Below, one piece after another: positions 1-9,916 of a stretch of 64,000 nucleotides of DNA. Made by a program: the position numbers and the translations under genes. Position 1 is the first letter of the stretch; every line of letters begins with the position of its first letter. The stretch comes from Candidatus Dichloromethanomonas elyunquensis (lineage in GTDB: Bacteria > Bacillota > Desulfitobacteriia > Desulfitobacteriales > Syntrophobotulaceae): contig LNDB01000001.1 of assembly GCA_001515265.1 (NCBI GenBank), positions 143,044 through 207,043 on the forward strand, given 5' to 3'. Below the pieces are notes generated by a model that saw only the letters and a program-made list of their open reading frames with translations, ran no database searches and was not told the DNA's origin.

Positions 1-366
1 ATACTGTCCGTCCAGATGGGGAGAATCCGCTGCCATAATAAAGAACTGGGACCCTGCCGAATCGGGAATCCTGGAACGGGCCATAGACATTACTCCGCGC
101 GTATGTTTCAAATCATTTGCAAAACCGTTATCTGCAAATTCTCCTTTAACGGCATAACCCGGACCGCCAACTCCAATTCCTTCAGGGCATCCGCCCTGAA
201 TCATAAAGCCCGGAATTACCCTGTGGAAGATCAAACCGTCATAAAAACCTTTTTGGACAAGGGAAATAAAATTATTAACTGTATTGGGTGCAATTTCAGG
301 ATAGAGTTCGGCCTGGATTATATCTCCGTTTTCCATTTCAATGGTGACAATTGGTTTTTCCATCAT
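1..366 (-). CDS. peptidyl-prolyl cis-trans isomerase, cyclophilin type (C-terminus runs off the window)
   Basis: Manual minus-strand translation MMEKPIVTIEMENGDIIQAELYPEIAPNTVNNFISLVQKGFYDGLIFHRVIPGFMIQGGCPEGIGVGGPGYAVKGEF...SMARSRIPDSAGSQFFIMAADSPHLDGQY; classic cyclophilin motifs. Not in the ORF track because it is open at the window edge. Confidence 0.93.
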   Translation of the reverse strand, partial: MMEKPIVTIEMENGDIIQAELYPEIAPNTVNNFISLVQKGFYDGLIFHRVIPGFMIQGGCPEGIGVGGPGYAVKGEFADNGFANDLKHTRGVMSMARSRIPDSAGSQFFIMAADSPHLDGQY

Positions 367-440
367 AAGACTCCTTTTCTGTCATTTGATATACAATCTA
401 ACATAAATTTTCATGATTGTACAATATCGGATATTTTAAG

Positions 441-2861
441 TCATTCAAACTCTCTTTCATCCCGATACCTTCCCGGAATAATTTGAAACCCCTCATGATT
501 AATTTTCAATTCGATCGTGCCCTGTATATCCGTCCGGAATATCTTTATATTTCTCTCCTGCCAATAAGCAAGGACTTCAGGAGAGGGGTGTCCAAAACTA
601 TTTTTGCCAACGGAAATAAAGACCGCCTGAGGGTCTGTTTCATCAAACCAGGATGTATCCAACGCGCCTTTTGCCCCATGGTGCGGGATCTTGATAAAAT
701 TAGCCGACCACTTGACCCCCCTGTCGGAAATTTGCTGCATTTCTTCTTTTTCCATATCACCTGTCAGCAGAATCCTGCTCCCAAGATAATCAAGAAGCAA
801 AACCAAAGAATTATTGTTCGCGTCCGAAGCTGTCCCGCCGATAGTTGAAACCGGAGCCAATACTTCAATTTTCAGGCCTGAAGAAAACGCCAAGGTATCC
901 CCGGCCAGAAGCCTGACAAGCTGATCCCTCTTGTGAAGAAATTCCAAGGGGATTGCTTCCTGCCATTCCGGATTTTCCAACCGGTCACCGACTTCAGGTA
1001 CTCCTAATGCTTTTACGGGAATATTGGCCAGCAGGTACTTGGCTCCGCCGCAATGGTCGTGATCTTCATGGGTAATAAAAACCATATCCAGCTGTTTAAT
1101 TTGCTTCTCCATCAGATAAGGTACAAGGACGCGCTCTCCCGCATCATAATTCTCTTTTCTGGGTCCGGTATCGACAATGAGATTTTCCTCAGCGGTTTGA
1201 ATAAGCATGCAATCTCCCTGTCCTACATCCAAAAAGGTAATTGTAAGCATGTCGCTTTGCAGCCAAGGAAAATTTAACAAGAAAATAAAGACCGCAAGGA
1301 ATAGGCATTTAACACAAAAAAGTAAATTTTTATCTTGCATCCGGTTTTTGAAGGGTCTAGGGAGTCTCCGGCATTGTACGCGGAATATAAACCAGACTTT
1401 CTCCCTGCCGGCAAGCCATATGCCTAATGCAGCATACCATGCCATCCAAAATATTTTACCCGGATTTAACACCCAAAAATAAGCAAAAGGTAATGAAGCC
1501 GCCCAATGCAGGATAGAATCGCTAAACCGGAGCAGCCAAAATCCTGTTTGAAAAAATATCTTGGAAAGGGACGGGAATAAAACAAGAGCAGTTCCCAATA
1601 AACCGAATTGTAAAACCGCTCCTAAGATAAAAAGCGCGACTATGTTTGTCAAGAAACCTGCCAAGGAAATTGTGTGAAAGGCATTAATCAGGATAGGAAG
1701 AGCCGCGATCTGGGTGCTTAGGAAAACGGCCGCCAAAGTTCTGAGCGGACCGGGAAATTTTTGAAGCCACAAGTTTTTTTCCAGCCGCGGGGTCAATACA
1801 ATCATTCCCCAGGTCGCTGCAAAGGACAGCTGAAAACTAATATCCTTCAGATAGAGGGGTTTAGAAATGAACATCATAAGACCGGCGAACATCAGCCAAC
1901 GGAGGGAAGACATTTTTCCTTTTCCCATCCTCCCCGTCAGAACAGCTATGCCAAGGATGGCCGCCCGCAGGATAGGGGGATTGTACTGGCATAAGGCGGT
2001 ATAAAGAACCACAGCTCCAATTGTCCAAATAATTCTCACTTTTCGCGGCAGGAAAAAGAAGATTCCCCAGATCAGAGCGATCACAAAAGCAATATTTGAC
2101 CCCGAAGCCGCAAGAATATGCATTACGCCTGCAGCTTTATACATATTAAGGGTCTCCGCGGGTATCCGGCTGGAATCCCCGAACAGTATCCCATCCATGA
2201 TACCGCTCTGTTCCGGCCAGTTTATTTTTATCATATGGTTGACCTTCTCCCTTATCTTCCATGGGATGCCAGGTACTCCCTTATTCAAAAGTATTGCGTT
2301 GCCCTTAGCCGTAATTGACCCGCTCAATCCCCTGACTGCATTGTATAAGGGCAGATTAAATTGACCTTCTGTTCCCGGCTCTTGAGGTTGTTCCAATCTC
2401 CCTGCAAATCTTATCCTGTCCCCTTGTTCAACAATGTCCCATCCTTGATGAAACTGACCTTTGCTGTCCGCAAAAACATAAATAGCATATTTTTGACCAA
2501 GCCCTTCAGCATATTGCGGGGTATTTTCCAAAAGAATTACACCCTCAGCCTCAGCTTGGTCCATTTTCCACTGCTCAAGTTTTCCCTCCAACTCTATTTC
2601 CTGAATCAGAAGAGGAGGAGCGATAATCCTCTCTGCAGTCATTCCATATATAAATCCAATCAGAATTCCGGCTGCAAGGAAAGATATCTCAGGCTTGTAC
2701 ATTTTTCCCCAGAAATCCGAAGGTTTCCATAAAAACCATAACCGGATAAAAAGCAACACCAAAAAAGCCAGAATCCAAATCCTGACTTCCTGTTTAGGCT
2801 GAACTGCAATAAACCCGCCGCATACTACAGCTGCGGCTCTCCGCAATAATGGATCTTTCAT
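441..2861 (-). CDS. comEC: DNA internalization-related competence protein ComEC/Rec2
   Basis: 806 aa; competence membrane core plus C-terminal metallo-beta-lactamase-like domain (FLDVGQGDCMLIQT, THEDHDHCGG, IPHHGAKGA). Confidence 0.93.
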   Translation of the reverse strand: MKDPLLRRAAAVVCGGFIAVQPKQEVRIWILAFLVLLFIRLWFLWKPSDFWGKMYKPEISFLAAGILIGFIYGMTAERIIAPPLLIQEIELEGKLEQWKMDQAEAEGVILLENTPQYAEGLGQKYAIYVFADSKGQFHQGWDIVEQGDRIRFAGRLEQPQEPGTEGQFNLPLYNAVRGLSGSITAKGNAILLNKGVPGIPWKIREKVNHMIKINWPEQSGIMDGILFGDSSRIPAETLNMYKAAGVMHILAASGSNIAFVIALIWGIFFFLPRKVRIIWTIGAVVLYTALCQYNPPILRAAILGIAVLTGRMGKGKMSSLRWLMFAGLMMFISKPLYLKDISFQLSFAATWGMIVLTPRLEKNLWLQKFPGPLRTLAAVFLSTQIAALPILINAFHTISLAGFLTNIVALFILGAVLQFGLLGTALVLFPSLSKIFFQTGFWLLRFSDSILHWAASLPFAYFWVLNPGKIFWMAWYAALGIWLAGREKVWFIFRVQCRRLPRPFKNRMQDKNLLFCVKCLFLAVFIFLLNFPWLQSDMLTITFLDVGQGDCMLIQTAEENLIVDTGPRKENYDAGERVLVPYLMEKQIKQLDMVFITHEDHDHCGGAKYLLANIPVKALGVPEVGDRLENPEWQEAIPLEFLHKRDQLVRLLAGDTLAFSSGLKIEVLAPVSTIGGTASDANNNSLVLLLDYLGSRILLTGDMEKEEMQQISDRGVKWSANFIKIPHHGAKGALDTSWFDETDPQAVFISVGKNSFGHPSPEVLAYWQERNIKIFRTDIQGTIELKINHEGFQIIPGRYRDEREFE

Positions 2862-2890
2862 GATCGACCCCTGTCTTACGTCTAAAATGA

Positions 2891-3457
2891 TTATGGACCA
2901 ATCGTTACATAAGGTGCCATTTTCTCGTAGGTTTTCGGTCCTATTCCCGATACTTTTTGAATTTCTTCGGGACTGGAGAATAACCCGTTCTGCGTACGAT
3001 AGTCAATAATCCTTTGGGCGATTGCGGGCCCAATTCCCGGTATGGAGTCTAATTCCCCCACTCCGGCTTTATTAATATTAATCTTCACAGTCAACCCCGC
3101 GGAAGGGCTTTTTACAGCTGCATCCAAACTCCCCGTCTGTCCCGATTCTATAGGCAGTTTCGAAGGAACAACAATCTTCTGCCCATCTTTCAGTTTCTGA
3201 GCGGGATTAAGGACTTCAGTATCCGCGTCCGCCTGCAATCCTGCTTTTACGAGAGCATCCTCCAGCCTGGAATCAATCGGTAAATGGATTAGACCGGAAT
3301 GATTAACCGCACCGCCAATATAAACTGCAATCTCCCTGGAACTTTGGGATTCTTCTATTTTGACCGGAGTTTTTACGGGAAGAAAGAACTTTACCGCAGC
3401 CGCCAGTAAAAGGACTCCTAATACTCCCCACCAAAGGTACTTTAATCTTTTGTCCAT
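2891..3457 (-). CDS. comEA: ComEA-like helix-hairpin-helix DNA-binding protein with SLBB-type domain
   Basis: VNININKAGVGELDSIPGIGPAIAQRIIDYR...KVSGIGPKTYEKMAPYVTI; N-terminal TM; start at MDKRLKYLWW preferred over the longer ORF start. Confidence 0.9.
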   Translation of the reverse strand: MDKRLKYLWWGVLGVLLLAAAVKFFLPVKTPVKIEESQSSREIAVYIGGAVNHSGLIHLPIDSRLEDALVKAGLQADADTEVLNPAQKLKDGQKIVVPSKLPIESGQTGSLDAAVKSPSAGLTVKININKAGVGELDSIPGIGPAIAQRIIDYRTQNGLFSSPEEIQKVSGIGPKTYEKMAPYVTIGP

Positions 3458-3658
3458 GTTTCCATCCCTCAAATAACAAACCCGCAACTAATTTACATAT
3501 TTTGTTATTATTCTCCATTTAATTCCAAACTCCTTTTATTATTTATCTTTTTCACCAACGTCCTTACAAAAAAAAGATTACCTTTTTATTCCAGGCGCAT
3601 ACATTATATTAGCCTTATTGTTAATGGCAATATTGTAAGAAGGAGGTAATTTAGGTTC

Positions 3659-3949
3659 ATGACATTATTTAAAAATACCCAGATAAATTACGCTATGTTA
3701 GCGCCCCATGTCGGAAAACGGGCTACCGTCAGTCTCTACGGCGGCAAAACCTATCACGGTGAAATTGTCGCTGTCCGTCAGGATGGTATCCTATTTCACT
3801 CCGACAATCCGGGATTCCTCTTCCTTCCCTTTCTAGCGGTAGCTGCGTTAGCGCTTACGGTTCCTCTCGCCTTCGGTGTCGGATACGGAGCCGGCAGACG
3901 CGCTTACGGTCCTTATCCTTATCCCTACCCCTCCCCCTATTACTACTAA
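3659..3949 (+). CDS. small hypothetical membrane protein with YP-rich C-terminal tail
   Basis: 96 aa with aaggaggtaat RBS-like sequence upstream; one hydrophobic segment, then GVGYGAGRRAYGPYPYPYPSPYYY. Confidence 0.7.
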   Translation: MTLFKNTQINYAMLAPHVGKRATVSLYGGKTYHGEIVAVRQDGILFHSDNPGFLFLPFLAVAALALTVPLAFGVGYGAGRRAYGPYPYPYPSPYYY

Positions 3950-4132
3950 ATACCGATCTTTAATTTCTTATGTTATCAATCTGACCGGAATCAATAAAAC
4001 GGGGAAGTAATCTTCTGTATGCTTCCCTGTTTTTTTCTCCGCAAACACCTTTCTTTACGCCTATCATACATTAGAAGTAACTTCTTGCAGTTTAAGAACC
4101 TATTTAGAATAAAAAACACGGAGGATAAAAAA

Positions 4133-4987
4133 ATGTTTGAAAATTTAGTTCCCTTAGCCAAAGGGAATAAAAAACAAAGCCCGCCCCTCCCAGCCTCCAT
4201 GATGGATATGACCTTCAAAGAAATTGAGCAGGCGGCAACAGGAGGGGGCACTGTGCTGCTGCCAATTTCTGCAATAGAAGAATATGGTCCCCATCTCCCT
4301 GTTGCTGCCAATACTTATCTAACCAACCGAATATGTTTGAAACTGAGAGAAAAACTTTGGGAACAGAAAAAAAACTGTGTGATCGGTCCTCCTCTTTTTT
4401 GGGGGAGGAACTATTCTACAGGTTCTTTTCCCGGTTCATTCAACCTGAAATCACAGACACTGGTCAATCTTTTACTCGATATTCTTTCGGATTTTACGCG
4501 CTGGGGTTTCGGCACTATCATCCTTGTCAACATTCATGGGGATCCGCACCATAATACCGCAATCATTCAGGCCGTTAAACTTGCTAGAAATGAAAAAAGC
4601 AACGTATTTTTTCTTGTGCCCCAGCAAAGCTTGCCTCAGTACAATTTAACTGAAGCGGAAAACTTCGCCATTGTTTATAACATGCCTGCTTTTACATCCC
4701 CTTCTCTATATGTTGACCTTCATGCCGGTACTTTTGAAACGAGCTGGATGACAGCGGCTTTTCCGGATCTTGTCAACACAAAGCTGGCAAAGCATCTTCA
4801 GTCCACCAAGACAACCCTTGATGAAGCGGCTGTATGGTCCAAAGGATGGGATGAAGTTAAGAGAGCCTTCCCATTAGGGTACTGCGGCAACCCCTCCAGG
4901 ACTGAAGTCAAAAACGCCAAGGAATTTGAATCTAACATTGTGGAACAGATGGCAAGCGCCATACTCCTGAAAGGCTGTTTACAGTAA
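4133..4987 (+). CDS. creatininase-family (creatinine amidohydrolase-like) protein
   Basis: GGGTVLLPISAIEEYGPHLPVAANT, NIHGDPHHN, DLHAGTFETSWM are creatininase-family metal-site style motifs; start MFENLVPL. Confidence 0.85.
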   Translation: MFENLVPLAKGNKKQSPPLPASMMDMTFKEIEQAATGGGTVLLPISAIEEYGPHLPVAANTYLTNRICLKLREKLWEQKKNCVIGPPLFWGRNYSTGSFPGSFNLKSQTLVNLLLDILSDFTRWGFGTIILVNIHGDPHHNTAIIQAVKLARNEKSNVFFLVPQQSLPQYNLTEAENFAIVYNMPAFTSPSLYVDLHAGTFETSWMTAAFPDLVNTKLAKHLQSTKTTLDEAAVWSKGWDEVKRAFPLGYCGNPSRTEVKNAKEFESNIVEQMASAILLKGCLQ

Positions 4988-5000
4988 ATCCATTAAGTAT

Positions 5001-5029
5001 TTGACAGTCCCGGAAAGAGACACTATACT
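5001..5029 (+). promoter_or_regulatory. sigma-A type promoter of the Phd-Uma2 gene
   Basis: TTGACA (5001-5006), 17-nt spacer, TATACT (5024-5029). Confidence 0.7.
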
Positions 5030-5031
5030 CT

Positions 5032-5077
5032 AATTAGCTAAATATTTTAATTAGCTAATTTAGCAATATGGCTAATT
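5032..5077 (+). promoter_or_regulatory. three operator-like repeats phased at 17 bp
   Basis: AATTAGCTAAAT (5032), perfect palindrome AATTAGCTAATT (5049), ATATGGCTAATT (5066). Confidence 0.6.
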
Positions 5078-5090
5078 GGAGGCGGGTCAA

Positions 5091-5810
5091 ATGGAAGTTT
5101 CATCAACTGACGCGCAGAATAATTTTGGCCGTTACATGAAACTGGCTTGGTTCGAAGATGTTGTGGTCACAAAAAACGGGAAAAAGGCAGTCGTCATTAA
5201 ACGCTACGAAGAATCGGGAAAGAATTCTTCCGTCATAGCCGAAAAGACCGAACCCTATACCTGGGATAAAGAAATAATCACCTATGAGGACTTTCTAAAG
5301 CTCAGCGAGGCAAGCGAAAACCGTTATGAGTATATTGACGGGGAAGTTTACCTGTTAGCTTCTCCTACCTATGATCACCAAAATATTATCGTGGAAATCA
5401 TTACTGTAATGCATACTTATTTCAAAGGAAAAACATGCCGCCCCCTTACATCCCCCTTTGATGTCACTTTGACTGTTGATGACAAAAAGAATGTCGTCCA
5501 ACCCGATATTGTGGTGATCTGCGATACGGAAAATATTAATGAAAAAGGCAGGTATACAGGCACACCCACCTTGGTATTAGAAGTATTGTCCGAATCAACC
5601 CAAAAAAAAGATCTGCTGAAAAAGCTGAATCTTTATCTGCATGCCGGTATCAGAGAATACTGGATTGTCAACCCGCTGCGCAAAGAAGTCTATTTATACC
5701 GCTTCGGACAACAGGACATTGAGGAATACCGCGTATACCAAGGCAGCGAGACGGCACATTCCTCCGCTTTTAACGGCTTGGCCATTCCCCTGGAACAGTT
5801 GTTTGTTTGA
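5091..5810 (+). CDS. Phd/YefM antitoxin-like N-terminal domain fused to Uma2-family (DUF820) PD-(D/E)xK-type nuclease domain
   Basis: N-term MEVSSTDAQNNFGRYMKLAWFEDVVVTKNGKKAVVIKRYEE (Phd-like); C-term YEDFLKLSEASENRYEYIDGEVYLLASPTYDHQNI...VQPDIVVICD...PTLVLEVLSESTQKKDLLKKLNLYLHAGIREYWIVNP (Uma2). Confidence 0.88.
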   Translation: MEVSSTDAQNNFGRYMKLAWFEDVVVTKNGKKAVVIKRYEESGKNSSVIAEKTEPYTWDKEIITYEDFLKLSEASENRYEYIDGEVYLLASPTYDHQNIIVEIITVMHTYFKGKTCRPLTSPFDVTLTVDDKKNVVQPDIVVICDTENINEKGRYTGTPTLVLEVLSESTQKKDLLKKLNLYLHAGIREYWIVNPLRKEVYLYRFGQQDIEEYRVYQGSETAHSSAFNGLAIPLEQLFV

Positions 5811-5843
5811 TAAAGCATGCCTTTGGATATCCGGAAAAATAGT

Positions 5844-8327
5844 TTATTTTACAACAATATTGACCAGTTTGCCTGGTACTGTAATCACTTTGACTACGGT
5901 TTTCCCATCGAGGTACTGTTTGACCCTGTCTGATGCCAAAATTAATTTTTCCAGTTCTTCACCGGGCATTCCGGCAGGAACCTGAACCTTATCCCGCACC
6001 TTCCCGTTTACCTGGAGAATAATTGTAATTTCTTCTTCTACCAGAGCGTTTTCATCTATGGAAGGCCAGGCTTGTTTATGGATACTCCCGGTATATCCGA
6101 TCTGACTCCAAAGTTCTTCGGCAATATGGGGGGCAAACGGCGCCAATAATGTAAGAACCGCTTCAATCCCCTCCCTGGCCACAGCAATATTGACATCTTG
6201 TTGTTCTTTATAAAGATAAAGGGCATTAACAAGTTCCATAATGGAACTGATAGCCGTATTGAAATTAAACCTTACCCCGACATCATTGGTTACCCGTTTG
6301 ATCGCCGTGTGGATATCAAATCTCATTTTTTTGGCATTTATGTCAAGATTCTGCGGAGATAGTTCCTGACCCTGCTGCGCTTTGAGAGATTCCCCGTATT
6401 GCAAAACCAAACGCCAGACCCGGTTCAGGAAACGGTAACAACCCTCCACTCCCTGGTCGCTCCACTCCAGGTCCCGCTCAGGGGGAGCGGCGAAGAGGAT
6501 GAACATCCTGGCTGTATCTGCGCCGTATTTTCCAATGATCTCCTCGGGACTGACAACGTTCCCTTTGGATTTGGACATCTTGGACCCATCCATGCAAACC
6601 ATCCCCTGCGTTAAAAGGTTGGCAAAGGGTTCATCCACTTCCAGATACCCGAAATCCCGCAGTGCCTTCGTAAAGAAACGGGAATAAAGCAGATGGAGGA
6701 TGGCATGTTCTACTCCCCCGACATATTGGTCCACATTCATCCATTTGGCTGCGGCTTTTTCATCAAAGGCTTTTGCGGTATTCCTCGGGTCGCAATAGCG
6801 CAAATAATACCAGGATGAACACATAAAGGTATCCATGGTATCTGTCTCCCGGCGTGCTTGCCTTCCGCACTTGGGACAGGTTGTGTTCACAAACGCGGAA
6901 GAAGTGGTAAGGGGATTTTCTCCGGCTTTAAATATGACATCCCCCGGTAGCTGCACAGGCAGCTGATCATCCGGAACCGGAACCGTTCCGCAGGAATCAC
7001 AGTAAACCATGGGGATCGGAGCCCCCCAATACCGCTGCCTGGATATCAGCCAATCTCTGAGCCGATAGTTCACTTTGCGTTCTCCCAATTGGAATTTTTC
7101 AAGTTTGCCTGCCATCCGGTCCCAGGCGGTATCGTTATCCAACCCGTCAAAATCTGCGGAATTGACCATGGTCCCTTCTCCGGTATAAGCGGCAGACATG
7201 GGAAGATCTTTGTCTTCCACGGATAGTGCAGGATCAAGAATTACCCTTGCAATTGGAAGATTATACTTCTTAGCGAATTCAAAATCCCTTTCATCGTGTC
7301 CCGGTACCCCCATGACGGCCCCAGTTCCATACTCGAGCAAAACGTAATTGGCAATCCAAATGGGAACGAGTTCCCCGCTTAAGGGATTAATACAGTGATG
7401 ACCGATGAACATTCCCTCTTTTTCTGCCTCGGTTGAAGTTCGGGCAATTTCATTCAGCCCTTTCATCTTCTCAATGAAAGCATTCACATCCTGCTCGTAT
7501 TCCGTTCCTTGCACCAATTCGGTGACCAGGGGATGCTCCGGTGCTAGGACAACGCAACTGGCTCCGAATAGGGTATCTACCCGGGTGGTAAATACGGTAA
7601 TCATATCGGTCCTGCCGACTGCTTTGAATTTAGCCTCAACCCCTTCCGAGCGGCCAATCCAGTTACGCTGCATGGTCTTCACTTTTTCCGGCCATCCGGT
7701 AAGTTTTTCTAAATCATTGAGAAGCTGCTCGGAATAATCGGTTATTTTGAAAAACCACTGTTCTAAGTCTTTCTTGGTAACAGGAGTATCACATCGTTCA
7801 CAAGCCCCGTCTACGACCTGTTCATTGGCCAAAACAGTGGCGCAGGAAGGACACCAATTAACAGCGGCCTTTTTTTTGTAAACAAGCCCATGCTTATAAA
7901 ATTGAAGGAAAATCCACTGTGTCCAGCGATAGTAATCAGGATGGCAGGTGGCAACTTCCCTGTCCCAATCATAGGAAATTCCCATTTCCTGAAGCTGCCT
8001 TTTCATATTCGCTATATTTTTCCATGTCCATTCGGCCGGAGGGGTCTGATTTTTGATGGCGGCGTTTTCCGCCGGAAGACCGAATGCGTCCCAGCCGATC
8101 GGATGAAGAACATTATATCCCTGCATCCTTTTGAATCTGGCAATTACGTCAACGATGGAATAATTGCGGACATGACCCATATGTAAATTTCCGGAAGGAT
8201 AAGGAAACATAGCCAAAGCATAAAACTTTTCCTTGGCGGGATCATCATCCGTCTTACCGGCCTTATGTTCAAACCAATTTTTTTGCCACTTGGACTCAAT
8301 CTCATTAAAAAAGTATTTTTCCTGCAT
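5844..8327 (-). CDS. leuS: leucyl-tRNA synthetase
   Basis: 827 aa; [29 protein letters not shown] (HIGH), [11 protein letters not shown] (KMSKS). Confidence 0.98.
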   Translation of the reverse strand: MQEKYFFNEIESKWQKNWFEHKAGKTDDDPAKEKFYALAMFPYPSGNLHMGHVRNYSIVDVIARFKRMQGYNVLHPIGWDAFGLPAENAAIKNQTPPAEWTWKNIANMKRQLQEMGISYDWDREVATCHPDYYRWTQWIFLQFYKHGLVYKKKAAVNWCPSCATVLANEQVVDGACERCDTPVTKKDLEQWFFKITDYSEQLLNDLEKLTGWPEKVKTMQRNWIGRSEGVEAKFKAVGRTDMITVFTTRVDTLFGASCVVLAPEHPLVTELVQGTEYEQDVNAFIEKMKGLNEIARTSTEAEKEGMFIGHHCINPLSGELVPIWIANYVLLEYGTGAVMGVPGHDERDFEFAKKYNLPIARVILDPALSVEDKDLPMSAAYTGEGTMVNSADFDGLDNDTAWDRMAGKLEKFQLGERKVNYRLRDWLISRQRYWGAPIPMVYCDSCGTVPVPDDQLPVQLPGDVIFKAGENPLTTSSAFVNTTCPKCGRQARRETDTMDTFMCSSWYYLRYCDPRNTAKAFDEKAAAKWMNVDQYVGGVEHAILHLLYSRFFTKALRDFGYLEVDEPFANLLTQGMVCMDGSKMSKSKGNVVSPEEIIGKYGADTARMFILFAAPPERDLEWSDQGVEGCYRFLNRVWRLVLQYGESLKAQQGQELSPQNLDINAKKMRFDIHTAIKRVTNDVGVRFNFNTAISSIMELVNALYLYKEQQDVNIAVAREGIEAVLTLLAPFAPHIAEELWSQIGYTGSIHKQAWPSIDENALVEEEITIILQVNGKVRDKVQVPAGMPGEELEKLILASDRVKQYLDGKTVVKVITVPGKLVNIVVK

Positions 8328-8372
8328 TTATCCAACCTCCCATTTCTATTCTTTCCCAATTTGAGTATACAT

Positions 8373-8402
8373 AAAAAACTCCCATCCCAAAGGGACGAGA
8401 GT
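8373..8402 (-). terminator. leader terminator upstream of leuS (T-box-style attenuator hairpin)
   Basis: Minus strand ACTCTCGTCCCTTTGGGATGGGAGTTTTTT between rsfS and leuS. Confidence 0.75.
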
Positions 8403-8491
8403 CTTCTTTCCTTCAGGGCCTTATTTTATATAGAAACCTTAGTTTAAGTCAAGGGTCTGTCAAAGACTTAAGCTTTAGGCGCACATATGCT

Positions 8492-8833
8492 CTATAATAC
8501 GACTTCCCGCGCATCTCCCCACAAACGCTCCAAACTATAGAATTCCCGCGTATCCGGTGTCATAATATGGATTACGAGATCCCCGCAATCAATTAAGACC
8601 CAGTTTGCTTCCGGCAAGCCTTCTTTTCTGAGTATGGGTATACCCAATTCAGGTAATTTTTCCAGCAAGTGATCCGTGATGGCTTTGGTTTGTGTTGTCG
8701 TATTCCCGGTTGCGATAATAAAATAATCAGCAATAATTGAAATTCCTTTGAGTTCTAAAACAGTGATTTTACCGCCTCTTTTATCATCGATAAAATCAAT
8801 GACTTTACTCAACTGGTTATTCCCAAGTACCAA
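8492..8833 (-). CDS. rsfS: ribosome silencing factor RsfS
   Basis: VIDFIDDKRGGKITVLELKGISIIADYFIIATGNTTTQTKAITDHL; RsfS/Iojap family. Confidence 0.94.
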   Translation of the reverse strand: MVLGNNQLSKVIDFIDDKRGGKITVLELKGISIIADYFIIATGNTTTQTKAITDHLLEKLPELGIPILRKEGLPEANWVLIDCGDLVIHIMTPDTREFYSLERLWGDAREVVL

Positions 8834-8847
8834 ATTGGAGCCTCCTT

Positions 8848-9423
8848 TTAATCATTTCCATTGTTCTTCAAACTCTCATAGGTTAACCATGTGAGTTGAT
8901 GAATGATTTTCCCACTATCTCTGAGGTAGTTCAATGTATGCTCTACACAAGCTAAGGTTCCCTCTTTAAGGTCATGATACAACTTCTTTCTGAGCTTGTC
9001 TACTCCGTGAAAACTTCGTGAAGGTTCAGTCAGATCCGCGCTGTAAATCAGCATTTCCAAATTGGACATCCCAGGTCTGCCCAAAGTATGATTTGCCACG
9101 GCATTAAGAATATCCTCATCATGGATTCCATGTTCATTTCGCAGCATATAGGCGGCAATCCTTCCATGAAGGACCTGAGGGCATTGCAGGTCATCGGGAT
9201 ATTGAATAAGTCCCCATTCGTTTGCTTTCCGCATTTGATCCTGAAGGGAATACATTTTTGCCATATCGTGGGTGAGGGCGGCCAAAGCCGCAGCTTCAGG
9301 ATCTATCTGATATTTTCCCGCAAGATCACAAGCGAGCACTTCGACTCCGATAGTATGCCGGAATCTCTCAAACTCCAAATTTCTAGCAGCCAGGAGACGG
9401 AACTGTCCAAGCGGGTAGCCCAT
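8848..9423 (-). CDS. yqeK: YqeK-family HD-domain hydrolase (Ap4A hydrolase-like)
   Basis: RFRHTIGVEVLACDLAGKY...AALTHDMAK...VLHGRIAAYMLRNEHGIHDEDILNAVANHTLGRPGMS. Confidence 0.92.
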   Translation of the reverse strand: MGYPLGQFRLLAARNLEFERFRHTIGVEVLACDLAGKYQIDPEAAALAALTHDMAKMYSLQDQMRKANEWGLIQYPDDLQCPQVLHGRIAAYMLRNEHGIHDEDILNAVANHTLGRPGMSNLEMLIYSADLTEPSRSFHGVDKLRKKLYHDLKEGTLACVEHTLNYLRDSGKIIHQLTWLTYESLKNNGND

Positions 9424-9582
9424 GACGACAACCTCTCTTTAGAATAGTAATAATAATAAGAAGAATACGGTACAATATACCGTATTCACCGGGGTCCAGG
9501 ATATTTAAGATAAACCAGAATACTCAAAAAGGTATGATAATATTTAATAATTTATCTTAAGAGAAACCCCTGACCAAATCGC

Positions 9583-9837
9583 TTAGACAGTTTGGCGAGG
9601 TCTAGCTTCGTTAACTGTCAGTGAACGGCCGTTAAAATCACTGCCGTTAAGTTCTTCTGCAAGGTGCTCGGCATCGTCTGCAGCAACTTCAACAAAACCA
9701 AAGCCTCTTGAACGTCCTGTTTCTCTATCGGTTATAATTCTGCTGCCTACCACATTACCGTAGCGAGAAAAGAACTCAGTCAGCTCCTCGGAAGAAGTAC
9801 TCCAGGGAAGGTTGCCCACATACAGGGTTTTTGTCAT
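9583..9837 (-). CDS. RRM-domain RNA-binding protein
   Basis: MTKTLYVGNLPWSTSSEELTEFFSRYGNVVGSRIITDRETGRSRGFGFVEV; RNP1/RNP2 motifs. Confidence 0.94.
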   Translation of the reverse strand: MTKTLYVGNLPWSTSSEELTEFFSRYGNVVGSRIITDRETGRSRGFGFVEVAADDAEHLAEELNGSDFNGRSLTVNEARPRQTV

Positions 9838-9916
9838 CAGATTCACCTCTAAAATCATTTTGATAATAGTATAAGCAACTTATACTATAGTATACAAAGC
9901 TGTCGGAAGTCAATTT

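Noticed and set aside
16-848. Plus-strand ORFs 16-486 and 417-848
   Set aside because: Antisense to the cyclophilin gene and comEC; no recognisable domains. Same reasoning applies to the many antisense ORFs across leuS, valS, lon and others.
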